DNA from: Sulfuritalea sp.
Lineage (GTDB): Bacteria > Pseudomonadota > Gammaproteobacteria > Burkholderiales > Rhodocyclaceae
DNA: 64,000 nucleotides
NCBI GenBank assembly: GCA_021738385.1
Contig: JAIPCF010000003.1
Location: 1-64,000, forward strand
Direction: 5' to 3'
Under the pieces are notes generated by a model. That model saw only the letters and a list, made by a program, of their open reading frames with translations. It was not told where the DNA came from and ran no database searches. The position numbers and the translations under genes are program-made. This document shows positions 54,289 to 62,488 of this stretch, piece after piece. How positions within the stretch are numbered: position 1 is the stretch's first letter; each line of letters begins with the position of its first letter.

Positions 54289-55183
54289 GATGCGCCCCTT
54301 GCATTACGCGAATAAAGACTTCTTCAAGATCCGGCTTGCCGATCTCGAGACTGTCTATCTCGCAGCCGGCCGTACGTATTTTCACCAGCAGCGGTTCAAT
54401 TTCATCAAAGCTGTTGAACGGTATTGACCACCAGCCGCCGCTTTCCGTAGCTTCACTCGTCAATTCCTTCGGCATTACGCCTCCAGTTCGCAAGCGCAAT
54501 GCGTGTGCAGAGAACCGGCGTAATAACTGCTTCGTCGTGTCCAGCGCCACCACTCGACCATCCTTCAGCATGGCGATGCGATTGCATAAGTTTTCCGCTT
54601 CCTCAAGATAGTGCGTCGTCAAGACAATCGTGTGTCCCGCTTCGTTAAGTCGCTTGATGAACTGCCATAGGGTCTGTCGCAGTTCGACGTCGACGCCCGC
54701 AGTGGGCTCGTCCAGCACAATCACCGGAGGCCGATGAACCAGCGCCTGCGCCACCAGAACGCGGCGTTTCATGCCGCCGGAGAGCATGCGCATATTTGCG
54801 CCTGCTCTCGATGCGAGCCCAAGGTTTTCCAGAATTTCGTCGATCCAGTCATCGTTGTCGCCGATACCGAAGTAGCCCGACTGGATTTTCAACGACTCTC
54901 GAACACTAAAAAAGGGATCGAAGACCAGTTCCTGGGGAACAACTCCAAGATGGCGGCGCGCCGCACGATAGTCGGACTGGACATCGTAGCCCATCACGCT
55001 CAAATTGCCAGTGTCGACTCGAACCAGTCCGGCAAGTGCCGAAATCAAGGTCGTCTTGCCAGCCCCATTGGGACCCAGCAAACCGAAGAATTCACCCTGT
55101 TCGATCTCAAGGTCGACGTTATCGAGAGCCCGGGTACTTCCGAACCTCTTTGATACTTGCTCAATTCGAATTGCTGGCGACAT
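54281..55183 (-). CDS. ABC transporter ATPase (YadG-like)
   Basis: The 300-residue ATPase has Walker A GPNGAGKTTLISALAG, ABC signature LSGGMKRRVLVAQAL, Walker B VIVLDEPTAGVDVELR and switch His in LTTHYLEEAENLC. A C-terminal domain of about 90 residues is typical of ABC-2 exporters. It sits 118 bp after mlaB (55184-55301, no gene seen). Confidence 0.9.
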   Translation of the reverse strand: MSPAIRIEQVSKRFGSTRALDNVDLEIEQGEFFGLLGPNGAGKTTLISALAGLVRVDTGNLSVMGYDVQSDYRAARRHLGVVPQELVFDPFFSVRESLKIQSGYFGIGDNDDWIDEILENLGLASRAGANMRMLSGGMKRRVLVAQALVHRPPVIVLDEPTAGVDVELRQTLWQFIKRLNEAGHTIVLTTHYLEEAENLCNRIAMLKDGRVVALDTTKQLLRRFSAHALRLRTGGVMPKELTSEATESGGWWSIPFNSFDEIEPLLVKIRTAGCEIDSLEIGKPDLEEVFIRVMQGAHHE

Positions 55184-55301
55184 TTTGTCTATCCGGCGGC
55201 TGACTGTGCATCAAAATCATGCACGATACGAGTACAGGGTTTTGAAAGTCCACGGCTGATCAATGACGACAAAGCCGCCAAACTAGAAAAACAAGACGTG
55301 G

Positions 55302-55583
55302 TCAATGCTGAGGAAGCAGATCGGCGACGCCATAAACTGCGGCGAGGCTCAGCATATTCCTTGGCGGGTTACGCAGGCTTAAGGTTTTTCCAACAGTAGT
55401 CGCTGCACGCATCCAACCAAAAATCACCGCAAGACATGAGGAGTCAAGATCAGTCACTGCTGAGAGATCGAACTCAGTACCATTGGCCGAAATCGCTTCT
55501 CCACCTTCCGCAAGCAAGGTATTTGCACCCGACATTAGCATCGGGCCGGAAACCTCGACTCGATTGCCTGACTGACTGATCAC
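55302..55583 (-). CDS. mlaB: STAS-domain protein MlaB
   Basis: The 93-residue STAS protein (VEVSGPMLMSGANTLLAEG; FDLSAVTDLDSSCLAVIFGW) is the cytoplasmic accessory of the MlaFEDB lipid transporter. The conserved Thr/Ser of the STAS loop is Ser48 or Ser49. GTG 55583 overlaps the mlaC stop (GTGA), supporting this start. Confidence 0.85.
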   Translation of the reverse strand: MISQSGNRVEVSGPMLMSGANTLLAEGGEAISANGTEFDLSAVTDLDSSCLAVIFGWMRAATTVGKTLSLRNPPRNMLSLAAVYGVADLLPQH

Positions 55584-56200
55584 TTCTTCGCCACCTCCGG
55601 CTCAATCGACTTGTTCTTGGCCTGCAAAGTCTTGATCAGGCCTTCAATTCCACCCTTCGACACTTCGGTAGTAAAGGAGCTGCGGTAATTGGTAATCAGG
55701 CTTACGTCAGCGACTTCGATGTCATAGACTTTCCAGGTGGTGTCCGATTTTTCAAGGTAGTAGTCCATTCCAATATTTTTCCCGGCGCCCGCTTGTTTGA
55801 TTTCGGTGCGAATGCGGACGTCGGTTTCTCCAGCCTTCATGGAGAACGGTTTGAACACGACTGTCTGGTCCTTGTATTCAGTCAATGCCTTGGAGTAAGT
55901 GCGAACCAAAAGATTCTGGAATTCGTCTATCAGAATTTTCTTTTGCGCCGGCGTTGCTTTGCGCCAATCACGGGCAACCGCCAATTGCGTCATGCGCTCA
56001 AAATTGAAATGCGGCAATACCTTGGCTTCGACCAGATCGATCGCCTTCTTGGTATTGCCGGATTGGATATCTTTGTCCTTGCGGACTATCTCGAGGACAT
56101 CATTGGTAACCGTCTTGATCATGACGTCTGGCGCAACCGCCTGAGCCATCACCGCCGATGCGATCACGGCACTGCCGAAAAAAGCGAAAAGAAATTTCAT
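55580..56200 (-). CDS. mlaC: Periplasmic phospholipid-binding protein MlaC
   Basis: The 206-residue protein has a signal peptide (KFLFAFFGSAVIASAVMAQA) and the Tol_Tol_Ttg2 domain with VLPHFNFERMTQLAVARDWRK and FQNLLVRTYSKALTEYKDQ. It shuttles phospholipid between the MlaA complex in the outer membrane and MlaD. ATG 56200 was chosen over the longer open frame because the signal peptide starts there. It follows mlaA by 52 bp. Confidence 0.93.
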   Translation of the reverse strand: MKFLFAFFGSAVIASAVMAQAVAPDVMIKTVTNDVLEIVRKDKDIQSGNTKKAIDLVEAKVLPHFNFERMTQLAVARDWRKATPAQKKILIDEFQNLLVRTYSKALTEYKDQTVVFKPFSMKAGETDVRIRTEIKQAGAGKNIGMDYYLEKSDTTWKVYDIEVADVSLITNYRSSFTTEVSKGGIEGLIKTLQAKNKSIEPEVAKK

Positions 56201-56252
56201 ATTGAGTTCCTGGAATTGCCTAAGACAGAGCAATAGCTCCCTAAGCGGAGCC

Positions 56253-57098
56253 CTAGTTCCGCCGCGCCGGGTCAGCGTTCGCAAGCTTTACGGTTAAGTG
56301 AATAGCTGCAAGGGCCGCCGAATCAGTCTGCGATTCTTCAACCGTCGCGACGGCCACAGTTGAAGAACTTTCAATCTGCTCAGCATCCGCCTCTATTTCA
56401 CGTGGCGGATTGCCATCGTGGATCAATTTGCGGCGGCGCTGAAGATAGGCATCGCGCACATAAGTGTACTTATCGAGTGCGGCCTCCTCGATAACCTTGT
56501 CAGCTGCCAACAGGTTGGCGCGATCATTCACTAGACGCAGTACCAAAGCCAGATCCCGAGTTCTCGTAGGATTGTGATTGGCAACTGGATCGGCGGCGAC
56601 ATCGAGCACAAGGCCCACCGTATCTCTCACGGTGCGTGGTCCGAAGACCGGAACCACAACATAGGCGCCATTAGCTACGCCCCAGCGCCCGAATGTCTGG
56701 CCAAAATCCTCGTCATGCTTTTCCAGGCCCGCATCGGTCGCGAAATCTATTACGCCAAGCAGGCCGATCGTGGAATTGATCACAACCCGGCCCAAATCGC
56801 TTATGGCCTCCGGAACCTTGCCCTGAAGCAGATTGTTCACACCAATAAATAGATCTTCGATATTGCTGAAGAAATTTGTAACGCCGGTTCTGACAGGGGA
56901 AGGCAAAACCGCCTCATAGCCGGTTGCAACAGGCTTCACGATTGCCGTGTCGAGGCCTTCGTTAAACGCGAACACCGCCCTGTTGAAACCCTCTATTGGA
57001 TCTTTTGGATTTCCGGAGCTGGCACAACCCGCCAACAGTCCGGCTGCCATCATCACGACAGTGATCTTTTTCATTCGAGACAGGAGTATGGTTTTCAT
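56253..57098 (-). CDS. mlaA: Outer-membrane lipoprotein MlaA (VacJ)
   Basis: The 281-residue lipoprotein has a lipobox LLAGC and the VacJ domain: DPIEGFNRAVFAFNEGLDT, NFFSNIEDLFIGVNNLLQGK, and GQTFGRWGVANGAYVVVPVFG. It removes misplaced phospholipid from the outer leaflet. ATG 57098 or 57074 are both possible starts. The C-terminal tail of about 50 residues is low in conservation. Confidence 0.93.
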   Translation of the reverse strand: MKTILLSRMKKITVVMMAAGLLAGCASSGNPKDPIEGFNRAVFAFNEGLDTAIVKPVATGYEAVLPSPVRTGVTNFFSNIEDLFIGVNNLLQGKVPEAISDLGRVVINSTIGLLGVIDFATDAGLEKHDEDFGQTFGRWGVANGAYVVVPVFGPRTVRDTVGLVLDVAADPVANHNPTRTRDLALVLRLVNDRANLLAADKVIEEAALDKYTYVRDAYLQRRRKLIHDGNPPREIEADAEQIESSSTVAVATVEESQTDSAALAAIHLTVKLANADPARRN

Positions 57099-57120
57099 TG
57101 CTTTTTTTAGCACCTATTGA

Positions 57121-57591
57121 CTACTTCTTGCCCTCATCAGTGGCAGCCTTGTCGAACATGAACTGGCTGATCAGTTTCTCAAGAACCACTGCCGACTGGG
57201 TCTTTTTGATCTTGTCACCCTCTTTCAACATTGCCATGTCACCGCCCACTTCCAAACCAATGTACTGCTCGCCCAACAAACCCGACGTATTGATTGTCGC
57301 AAAAGTGTCACGCGGAAACCGGTAGCGGGCATCAATCCGGATCGTCACCACGGCCTGATAGGCCTCGGCATCAAATTGGATATCTGTTACACGTCCAACT
57401 ACAACTCCGGCGCTCTTCACAGCACCACGCACCTTCAAGCCGCCGATGTTATCAAATTTGGCTTGAATTGCATAAGTGTCTCCGCTGCTGGTCGACGCCA
57501 TATTTCCCACCTTGAGGGCAAGAAACAACAATGCGCCCAAACCGACGGCGACAAAAAATCCGACCCAAAGGTCAAGTGTAGTACGACTCAT
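57121..57591 (-). CDS. mlaD: MCE-domain protein MlaD
   Basis: The 156-residue protein has one N-terminal helix (VGFFVAVGLGALLFLALKVG) and a single MCE domain (IQAKFDNIGGLKVRGAVKSAGVVVG in part; GLLGEQYIGLEVGGD). It forms a hexameric ring on MlaE in the periplasm. It starts one base after the mlaE stop. Confidence 0.94.
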   Translation of the reverse strand: MSRTTLDLWVGFFVAVGLGALLFLALKVGNMASTSSGDTYAIQAKFDNIGGLKVRGAVKSAGVVVGRVTDIQFDAEAYQAVVTIRIDARYRFPRDTFATINTSGLLGEQYIGLEVGGDMAMLKEGDKIKKTQSAVVLEKLISQFMFDKAATDEGKK

Positions 57592-57592
57592 G

Positions 57593-58387
57593 TCATGTCC
57601 CTGTAAACATGAAGGCGGTGAGAATAAAGTCGGCGGCCAGAATAGCCAGCGACGATGTTACAACGGTACGCGTGGTCGCGCCGGAAACCCCTTCGGCGGT
57701 TGGCTCGGCATCGTAGCCCTCAAACACCGCAACCCAACTGACAATAATGCCGAATACAAAACTTTTGATCACACCGTTAAGAATATCTTCGCGAAAATCA
57801 ACCGATGCTTGCATCTGTGACCAGAATGAGCCTTCATCAACTCCGATCAGTTGCACGCCTACCAGGTACCCACCAAAGATACCCATCGCCGAAAACAAAG
57901 CAGCCAGAAGGGGCATTGAAATTACGCCGCCCCAGAAACGCGGAGCCACCACGCGAGCGATGGGGTCAACTGCCATCATTTCCATTGCAGAAAGCTGCTC
58001 AGTCGCCTTCATCATGCCGATTTCGGCCGTAATCGCCGAACCGGCGCGACTGGCAAACAACAATGCTGCAACCACTGGGCCGAGTTCCCGGACTAGCGAC
58101 AAAGAAACGAGGACACCTAGAGCTTCAGTTGAGCCGTAGCGCTGCAAAGTGTCATATCCCTGAAGGCCTAGCACCATTCCAACAAACATGCCTGAAACTA
58201 GAATGATAATCAGGCTCAAGACTCCGGTGAAATAGATTTCCCGTATTGTCAGATGAAGGCGCCGTAGCGAAGTACCTGAGTGCATCAGTACAGCTAGGAA
58301 GAAGCGGCTGGCATATCCAAGCCGCCAAATACGCCCGGTAACTTGCTGGCCTAGACTGCGCAGCGCGCCTGTAACGCGATTATCCAC
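57593..58387 (-). CDS. mlaE: Lipid-asymmetry ABC transporter permease MlaE
   Basis: The 264-residue permease has the MlaE signature VLGLQGYDTLQRYGSTEALG, SRAGSAITAEIGMMKATEQL and MEMMAVDPIARVVAPRFWG. It is the membrane core of the MlaFEDB importer. It overlaps mlaF by 8 bp. Confidence 0.94.
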   Translation of the reverse strand: MDNRVTGALRSLGQQVTGRIWRLGYASRFFLAVLMHSGTSLRRLHLTIREIYFTGVLSLIIILVSGMFVGMVLGLQGYDTLQRYGSTEALGVLVSLSLVRELGPVVAALLFASRAGSAITAEIGMMKATEQLSAMEMMAVDPIARVVAPRFWGGVISMPLLAALFSAMGIFGGYLVGVQLIGVDEGSFWSQMQASVDFREDILNGVIKSFVFGIIVSWVAVFEGYDAEPTAEGVSGATTRTVVTSSLAILAADFILTAFMFTGT

Positions 58388-59195
58388 GGTGCCCCACGCT
58401 TTCCATCAATTCTTCTCCATATGGGCGCGAAGGATACTGGAAGGGTACCGGACCGTCAGCCTCTCCCCAGACAAACTGATGTACATAGGGCACTTCAGAG
58501 TGCTTCATATCTTCCGCAGTGCCTTCTGCAACAATCTTGCCCTCGGAAACAAAATAGACGTAATCGACAATCTTTAATGACTCCTGCACATCGTGAGTTA
58601 CAACAATCGAACTTGCGCCCAAGGCGTCATTGAGCTTACGAATAAGTTCCCCGACAATGGACAGCGAAATCGGGTCAAGGCCAGCAAAGGGTTCGTCGTA
58701 CATTATCAGCATAGGATCGAGTGCGATTGCTCTTGCCAGCGCGACCCTACGCGCCATGCCACCGGAAAGCTCTGCCGGCATCAGACCATGAGCGCCGCGC
58801 AGACCCACGGCATGCAGTTTCATCATCACCAGATCCCGAATCAGGGATTCAGGCAAATCTGTGTGCTCACGCATCTGGAATGCGATATTGTCATACACCG
58901 ACATATCGGTAAATAGGGCGCCGAACTGAAACAGCATTCCCATACGACGTCGCAGATTGTAGAGACCGCCTGAATCAAGCTCATGCACAATCTGCCCCCC
59001 GACTCTGACCTCGCCAGAGGTCGGCTTCAGTTGACCACCGATTAAACGAAGGGTCGTGGTCTTGCCGCAACCTGAACTTCCCATTACCGCAACAACCTTG
59101 CCACGAGGAATCTTCATGTTGATTCCTGTAAGTATTGGGCGATTGTCGTAGGAAAAATTCAGATCTCGGATTTCAACAAGTGATTCCTGGGACAT
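58380..59195 (-). CDS. mlaF: Lipid-asymmetry ABC transporter ATPase MlaF
   Basis: The 271-residue ATPase has Walker A GSSGCGKTTTLRLIGG, signature ELSGGMARRVALARAIA, Walker B LIMYDEPFAGLDPIS and switch His in VVTHDVQESL. ATG 59195 gives the family N-terminus SQESLVEIRDLNFSYDNRP. It is first gene of the long mla-murA-his block, with a promoter candidate at 59234-59261. Confidence 0.94.
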   Translation of the reverse strand: MSQESLVEIRDLNFSYDNRPILTGINMKIPRGKVVAVMGSSGCGKTTTLRLIGGQLKPTSGEVRVGGQIVHELDSGGLYNLRRRMGMLFQFGALFTDMSVYDNIAFQMREHTDLPESLIRDLVMMKLHAVGLRGAHGLMPAELSGGMARRVALARAIALDPMLIMYDEPFAGLDPISLSIVGELIRKLNDALGASSIVVTHDVQESLKIVDYVYFVSEGKIVAEGTAEDMKHSEVPYVHQFVWGEADGPVPFQYPSRPYGEELMESVGHRG

Positions 59196-59233
59196 ATTCA
59201 CGCCGGGAATCCCGGTCAAATTCGCAGCGAAGG

Positions 59234-59261
59234 ATATTACCAGAACCGACCCTCCGATCAA
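59234..59261 (-). promoter_or_regulatory. Sigma-70 promoter candidate for the mla operon
   Basis: On the minus strand TTGATC (59261-59256) is followed by 16 bases and TAATAT (59239-59234). The start would be near 59227, about 30 bases before the mlaF ATG. Confidence 0.5.
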
Positions 59262-59308
59262 ACTGCCTCAACCAGCAAAGAGCGGGGTAAACCCCTACTA
59301 CTAGCGGA

Positions 59309-59336
59309 TTGGGCCGCACCGACTTTCCGTTATCAT
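59309..59336 (+). promoter_or_regulatory. Weak sigma-70 promoter candidate for the response regulator
   Basis: TTGGGC (59309-59314), 16 bases, then TATCAT (59331-59336). The predicted start near 59343 would place the TTG at 59309 outside the transcript and favours initiation at TTG 59366. Confidence 0.35.
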
Positions 59337-59365
59337 GCCGAGATCAACTTACGCATAGTCTCTAC

Positions 59366-60805
59366 TTGGCCACCCATACAAGCAAAACCGAGCTGCTGAT
59401 TGTCGACGACGACCCATTGATCGCCGACGCGTTAGGCTATTTTCTCGGGCGCGACTATGAGGTGAGCGCGGCATCCACCCGCACTGAAGCCATTGAGCTC
59501 TTGCGCAGTGGCAAAAGTTCCCCTGCTTTGGCTTTGATTGATCTCGGCCTGCCGCCAACGCCTCATCGTCCAGACGAAGGTTTCGCGCTTATTGCCGACA
59601 TTCTCGCGCATGCGCCGGAGACCCGGATCGTGGTTCTCTCCGGCCAGAGCGACGAACTTAACGCCCGGCATGCCCGCGCGCTTGGAGCAACCGATTTTGT
59701 CGCCAAGCCGGCGGATCCGGACTATCTGCGTGGTCTGATTCGCCGAGTGTTGTCTTTTAGAGACACAACAGCTGAAGTGGATGACGGACTAATTGGCGAG
59801 AGCGCGCCACTGCAAAGATTGCGCGCACAACTGAGGCAGTTCGCAAAGTCACCATTCCCTGTATTGATTGAAGGGGAATCAGGCAGCGGCAAGGAGCTTG
59901 CTGCTGCTGCACTCCACACGCTATCCGAGCGCGCCATGAAACCCTATCTGGCGCTGAATTGCGCGGCAATCTCGCCGAATCTGGTGGAAGCAACCTTGTT
60001 TGGCCATAGCAAGGGCGCGTTCACTGGCGCCGCCGGCCCACGCGCTGGTTATTTTGAAAATGCTTCCGATGGCACTTTGTTTCTTGATGAAATTGGCGAG
60101 CTTCCTCTAGACCTTCAGCCAAAACTTCTGCGCGTTCTAGAAAATGGTGAATTTCAGCGGATAGGCGAAACCCAGGCACGGTATTCTTCCGCGCGTATCG
60201 TGGCGGCGACCAATCGCGACCTGAAAAAAGAAGTCCGCGAAGGGCGCTTCAGAGCCGACCTCTATCATAGATTATCGGTATTCACGGTCGCCATCCCACC
60301 GCTGCGCGACCTTGGTGAGGATCGAATTCGCCTTTTGGAGCATTTCCGTGCCGTATATGCGGCCCAAGCCGACTTACCTCCTTTCCGTCTTAACGTAGAA
60401 GCGGCCAAGCGCCTGCTGGCATATGGGTTTCCAGGAAACATCCGCGAACTGCGCAATATAGTCATTCGGCTGACAACCAAACTCGCGGGAAAGGAAGTTA
60501 GTGCGCGGGATATTGAAAACGAACTCGACCTTGGCAATGAACCAGTTCCAGTCGGCGCAATACCAGCACCTACCCTGGAAGGGAAAGCCGAATTGCTGGC
60601 GATTGCACTTAACGATATTCAGAGCCGCCACGATTTTGACCTCAATTCCACACTGCGTCGCTGGGAAGAAGCGTATATCGAAGCTGCTCAGGAAATCGCC
60701 CATGGAAACATGAGCCAGGCAGCACGCTTGCTCGGAGTAAACCGCAGCACGCTTTACAATCGCATTGACACTCTTGCGCGCGAGAAGCGCTCATCTACGC
60801 AATAA
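59366..60805 (+). CDS. Sigma-54-dependent response regulator (NtrC family)
   Basis: From TTG 59366 the product is 479 residues: a receiver domain (VDDDPLIADALGYFL, phosphoacceptor Asp in ALIDLGLPP, Lys in DFVAKPADP), an AAA+ domain with GESGSGKELAAAALH, GAFTGA loop, [20 protein letters not shown], and a Fis-type helix-turn-helix (MSQAARLLGVNRSTLYNRI). No ATG is available in a suitable place; TTG 59309 is the alternative. It lies directly before the MshM-like gene (22-bp gap) and may control the pilus or secretion genes. No cognate histidine kinase is in the window. Confidence 0.85.
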   Translation: MATHTSKTELLIVDDDPLIADALGYFLGRDYEVSAASTRTEAIELLRSGKSSPALALIDLGLPPTPHRPDEGFALIADILAHAPETRIVVLSGQSDELNARHARALGATDFVAKPADPDYLRGLIRRVLSFRDTTAEVDDGLIGESAPLQRLRAQLRQFAKSPFPVLIEGESGSGKELAAAALHTLSERAMKPYLALNCAAISPNLVEATLFGHSKGAFTGAAGPRAGYFENASDGTLFLDEIGELPLDLQPKLLRVLENGEFQRIGETQARYSSARIVAATNRDLKKEVREGRFRADLYHRLSVFTVAIPPLRDLGEDRIRLLEHFRAVYAAQADLPPFRLNVEAAKRLLAYGFPGNIRELRNIVIRLTTKLAGKEVSARDIENELDLGNEPVPVGAIPAPTLEGKAELLAIALNDIQSRHDFDLNSTLRRWEEAYIEAAQEIAHGNMSQAARLLGVNRSTLYNRIDTLAREKRSSTQ

Positions 60806-60827
60806 GCGACTGGATCGCCTGACCAAA

Positions 60828-62375
60828 ATGTACCTCGAACACTTCGGACTCAACGAATCCCCTTTCCGCATCACGCCCCATACTGACTTTTTCTTCGACG
60901 GGGCAAATCGCGGAGCTACGCTTGATGCACTGGTTTACGCGATTACGCACGACGAAGGCATTGTCAAAGTCAGTGGCGAAGTCGGAAGCGGTAAAACCAT
61001 GCTCTGCAGAGTTCTGATGGAGCGGTTGCCGGAAAGCGTCACCATCATCTATCTCGCCAACCCGTCTTTGTCCCGTGACGATATTCTGTTCGCCATCGCG
61101 GATGAACTGAGTCTCGACGTGCCAGCGGCTGCACGCACGTCAGCCGTGATGCGAGCGCTGCACGATCACCTGATCGAATCCTATGGGGAAGGTCGACAGG
61201 TAGTTGTACTGGTTGATGAAGCCCACGCCATGCCAGTGGATACCCTCGAGGAAATTCGCCTGTTGTCGAATCTCGAGTCCAAGCGTGCCAAATTGCTGCA
61301 ATTGGTTCTTTTCGGCCAACCCGAACTCAACGATGTTCTTGCTCGTCCGGATATGCGGCAGCTGAAAGAGAGGATCACTCACAATTTCTCCCTTGAGCCG
61401 CTGGTTCGCGACGATATCACCCAGTACCTGGACTTTCGCATGCGCGCCGCCGGCTATCGTGGCCCCAGCGTTTTTGTTCCATCCGCGCTGAAAATGATTG
61501 CGCAAAGCTCACTCGGCCTGACTCGCCGCATCAATATTCTTGCCGACAAAGCTCTACTCGCAGCATTCTCCTCGGGTAGCCACCAAATCGGCCCAAACGA
61601 GGTCAAAGCCGCAATTCGCGATTGTGAATTCAGCGACGCAACTTATGGCGGCAAGCCCCAGTCAAAAACCAGGCTGATTTGGTTCGTGGCATTGCTGGCC
61701 GTCGCCGCATTGGTGGGTATTGTTTGGCCTGGCAGTTGGCTTTCCTCCTCGCAAATCAAGACCGACACGCCAACAAACATGATCGCTGCGGTACCGACTA
61801 CCGACGCAGTGGATAGCTCAACAATTAGTACAACCACCAAGCCTTCCGATGTCCCGACTGCTGAGCCGGGTACAACGCCACTCCAATCCAGCGACCCGCC
61901 GCCGCCATCAGTCGAATCCACACAAGAAGAAAGTGTTCCGCTTCAGCAAGCAGCGGCTTCATCCGCAGCTTCAGTTTCCGCGTCGGCGTCATCTGACACG
62001 GCGGCTAATCTCGCAGTGACGGAGCCGCAATTACCCGCAGTCAATCGGAAAGTTGGAAAACTGACCCTCGAGCACCTGGAAGCGAGCAATGCCTGGCTGG
62101 AAGGTATGACCAATGACCGCTGGTTCATTCAGATATTTTCTACCGAAGCCGATCGACACCCAGATATTGAAACCATGTTAAGAAGGCTGTCGTCCCAAAA
62201 ATTGGAAATGGCCAAGGTTCACGTCTACTATTCAGAACTCAGCGGTGAGGCGCGCTATGGCATCATGTACGGCGATTACTCGTCGAGAGCCGAAGCTTTT
62301 GCGGCAATGCGTAAATTACCCAAGTCTGTGCTGGCAAATAAACCCTACCCACGCAAAATTATCCGGCTTCGCTAG
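60828..62375 (+). CDS. mshM: MshM/ExeA-like AAA+ ATPase with C-terminal SPOR domain
   Basis: The 515-residue protein begins MYLEHFGLNESPFRITPHTD, typical of MshM/ExeA/GspA. It has Walker A SGEVGSGKTMLCRVL, Walker B VVVLVDEAHAMP and sensor region FGQPELNDVL, then a transmembrane helix near residue 285-305, a long Ser/Thr/Pro linker, and a SPOR-like peptidoglycan-binding domain starting DRWFIQIFSTEADRHPD. It likely helps the secretin MshL assemble through the cell wall. ATG 60828 gives the family start. Confidence 0.82.
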   Translation: MYLEHFGLNESPFRITPHTDFFFDGANRGATLDALVYAITHDEGIVKVSGEVGSGKTMLCRVLMERLPESVTIIYLANPSLSRDDILFAIADELSLDVPAAARTSAVMRALHDHLIESYGEGRQVVVLVDEAHAMPVDTLEEIRLLSNLESKRAKLLQLVLFGQPELNDVLARPDMRQLKERITHNFSLEPLVRDDITQYLDFRMRAAGYRGPSVFVPSALKMIAQSSLGLTRRINILADKALLAAFSSGSHQIGPNEVKAAIRDCEFSDATYGGKPQSKTRLIWFVALLAVAALVGIVWPGSWLSSSQIKTDTPTNMIAAVPTTDAVDSSTISTTTKPSDVPTAEPGTTPLQSSDPPPPSVESTQEESVPLQQAAASSAASVSASASSDTAANLAVTEPQLPAVNRKVGKLTLEHLEASNAWLEGMTNDRWFIQIFSTEADRHPDIETMLRRLSSQKLEMAKVHVYYSELSGEARYGIMYGDYSSRAEAFAAMRKLPKSVLANKPYPRKIIRLR

Positions 62376-62488
62376 GTCGCTCGTTGATGGGTAGCCGTGG
62401 AGGAGTCGAGTCAATTAAATCATTGACTTGCATAAGAAATATAATGTGTTATGCTAACTAAAGCCCATTTATTTGATCGGGGACTCGA
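62376..62488 (+). promoter_or_regulatory. AT-rich promoter region before the secretin gene
   Basis: This 113-bp gap is markedly AT-rich. A TTGACT (near 62423) with TGTTAT 18 bases on (near 62447) is a plausible sigma-70 pair. GGGGA lies six bases before the TTG start at 62489. No sigma-54 site was seen. Confidence 0.4.
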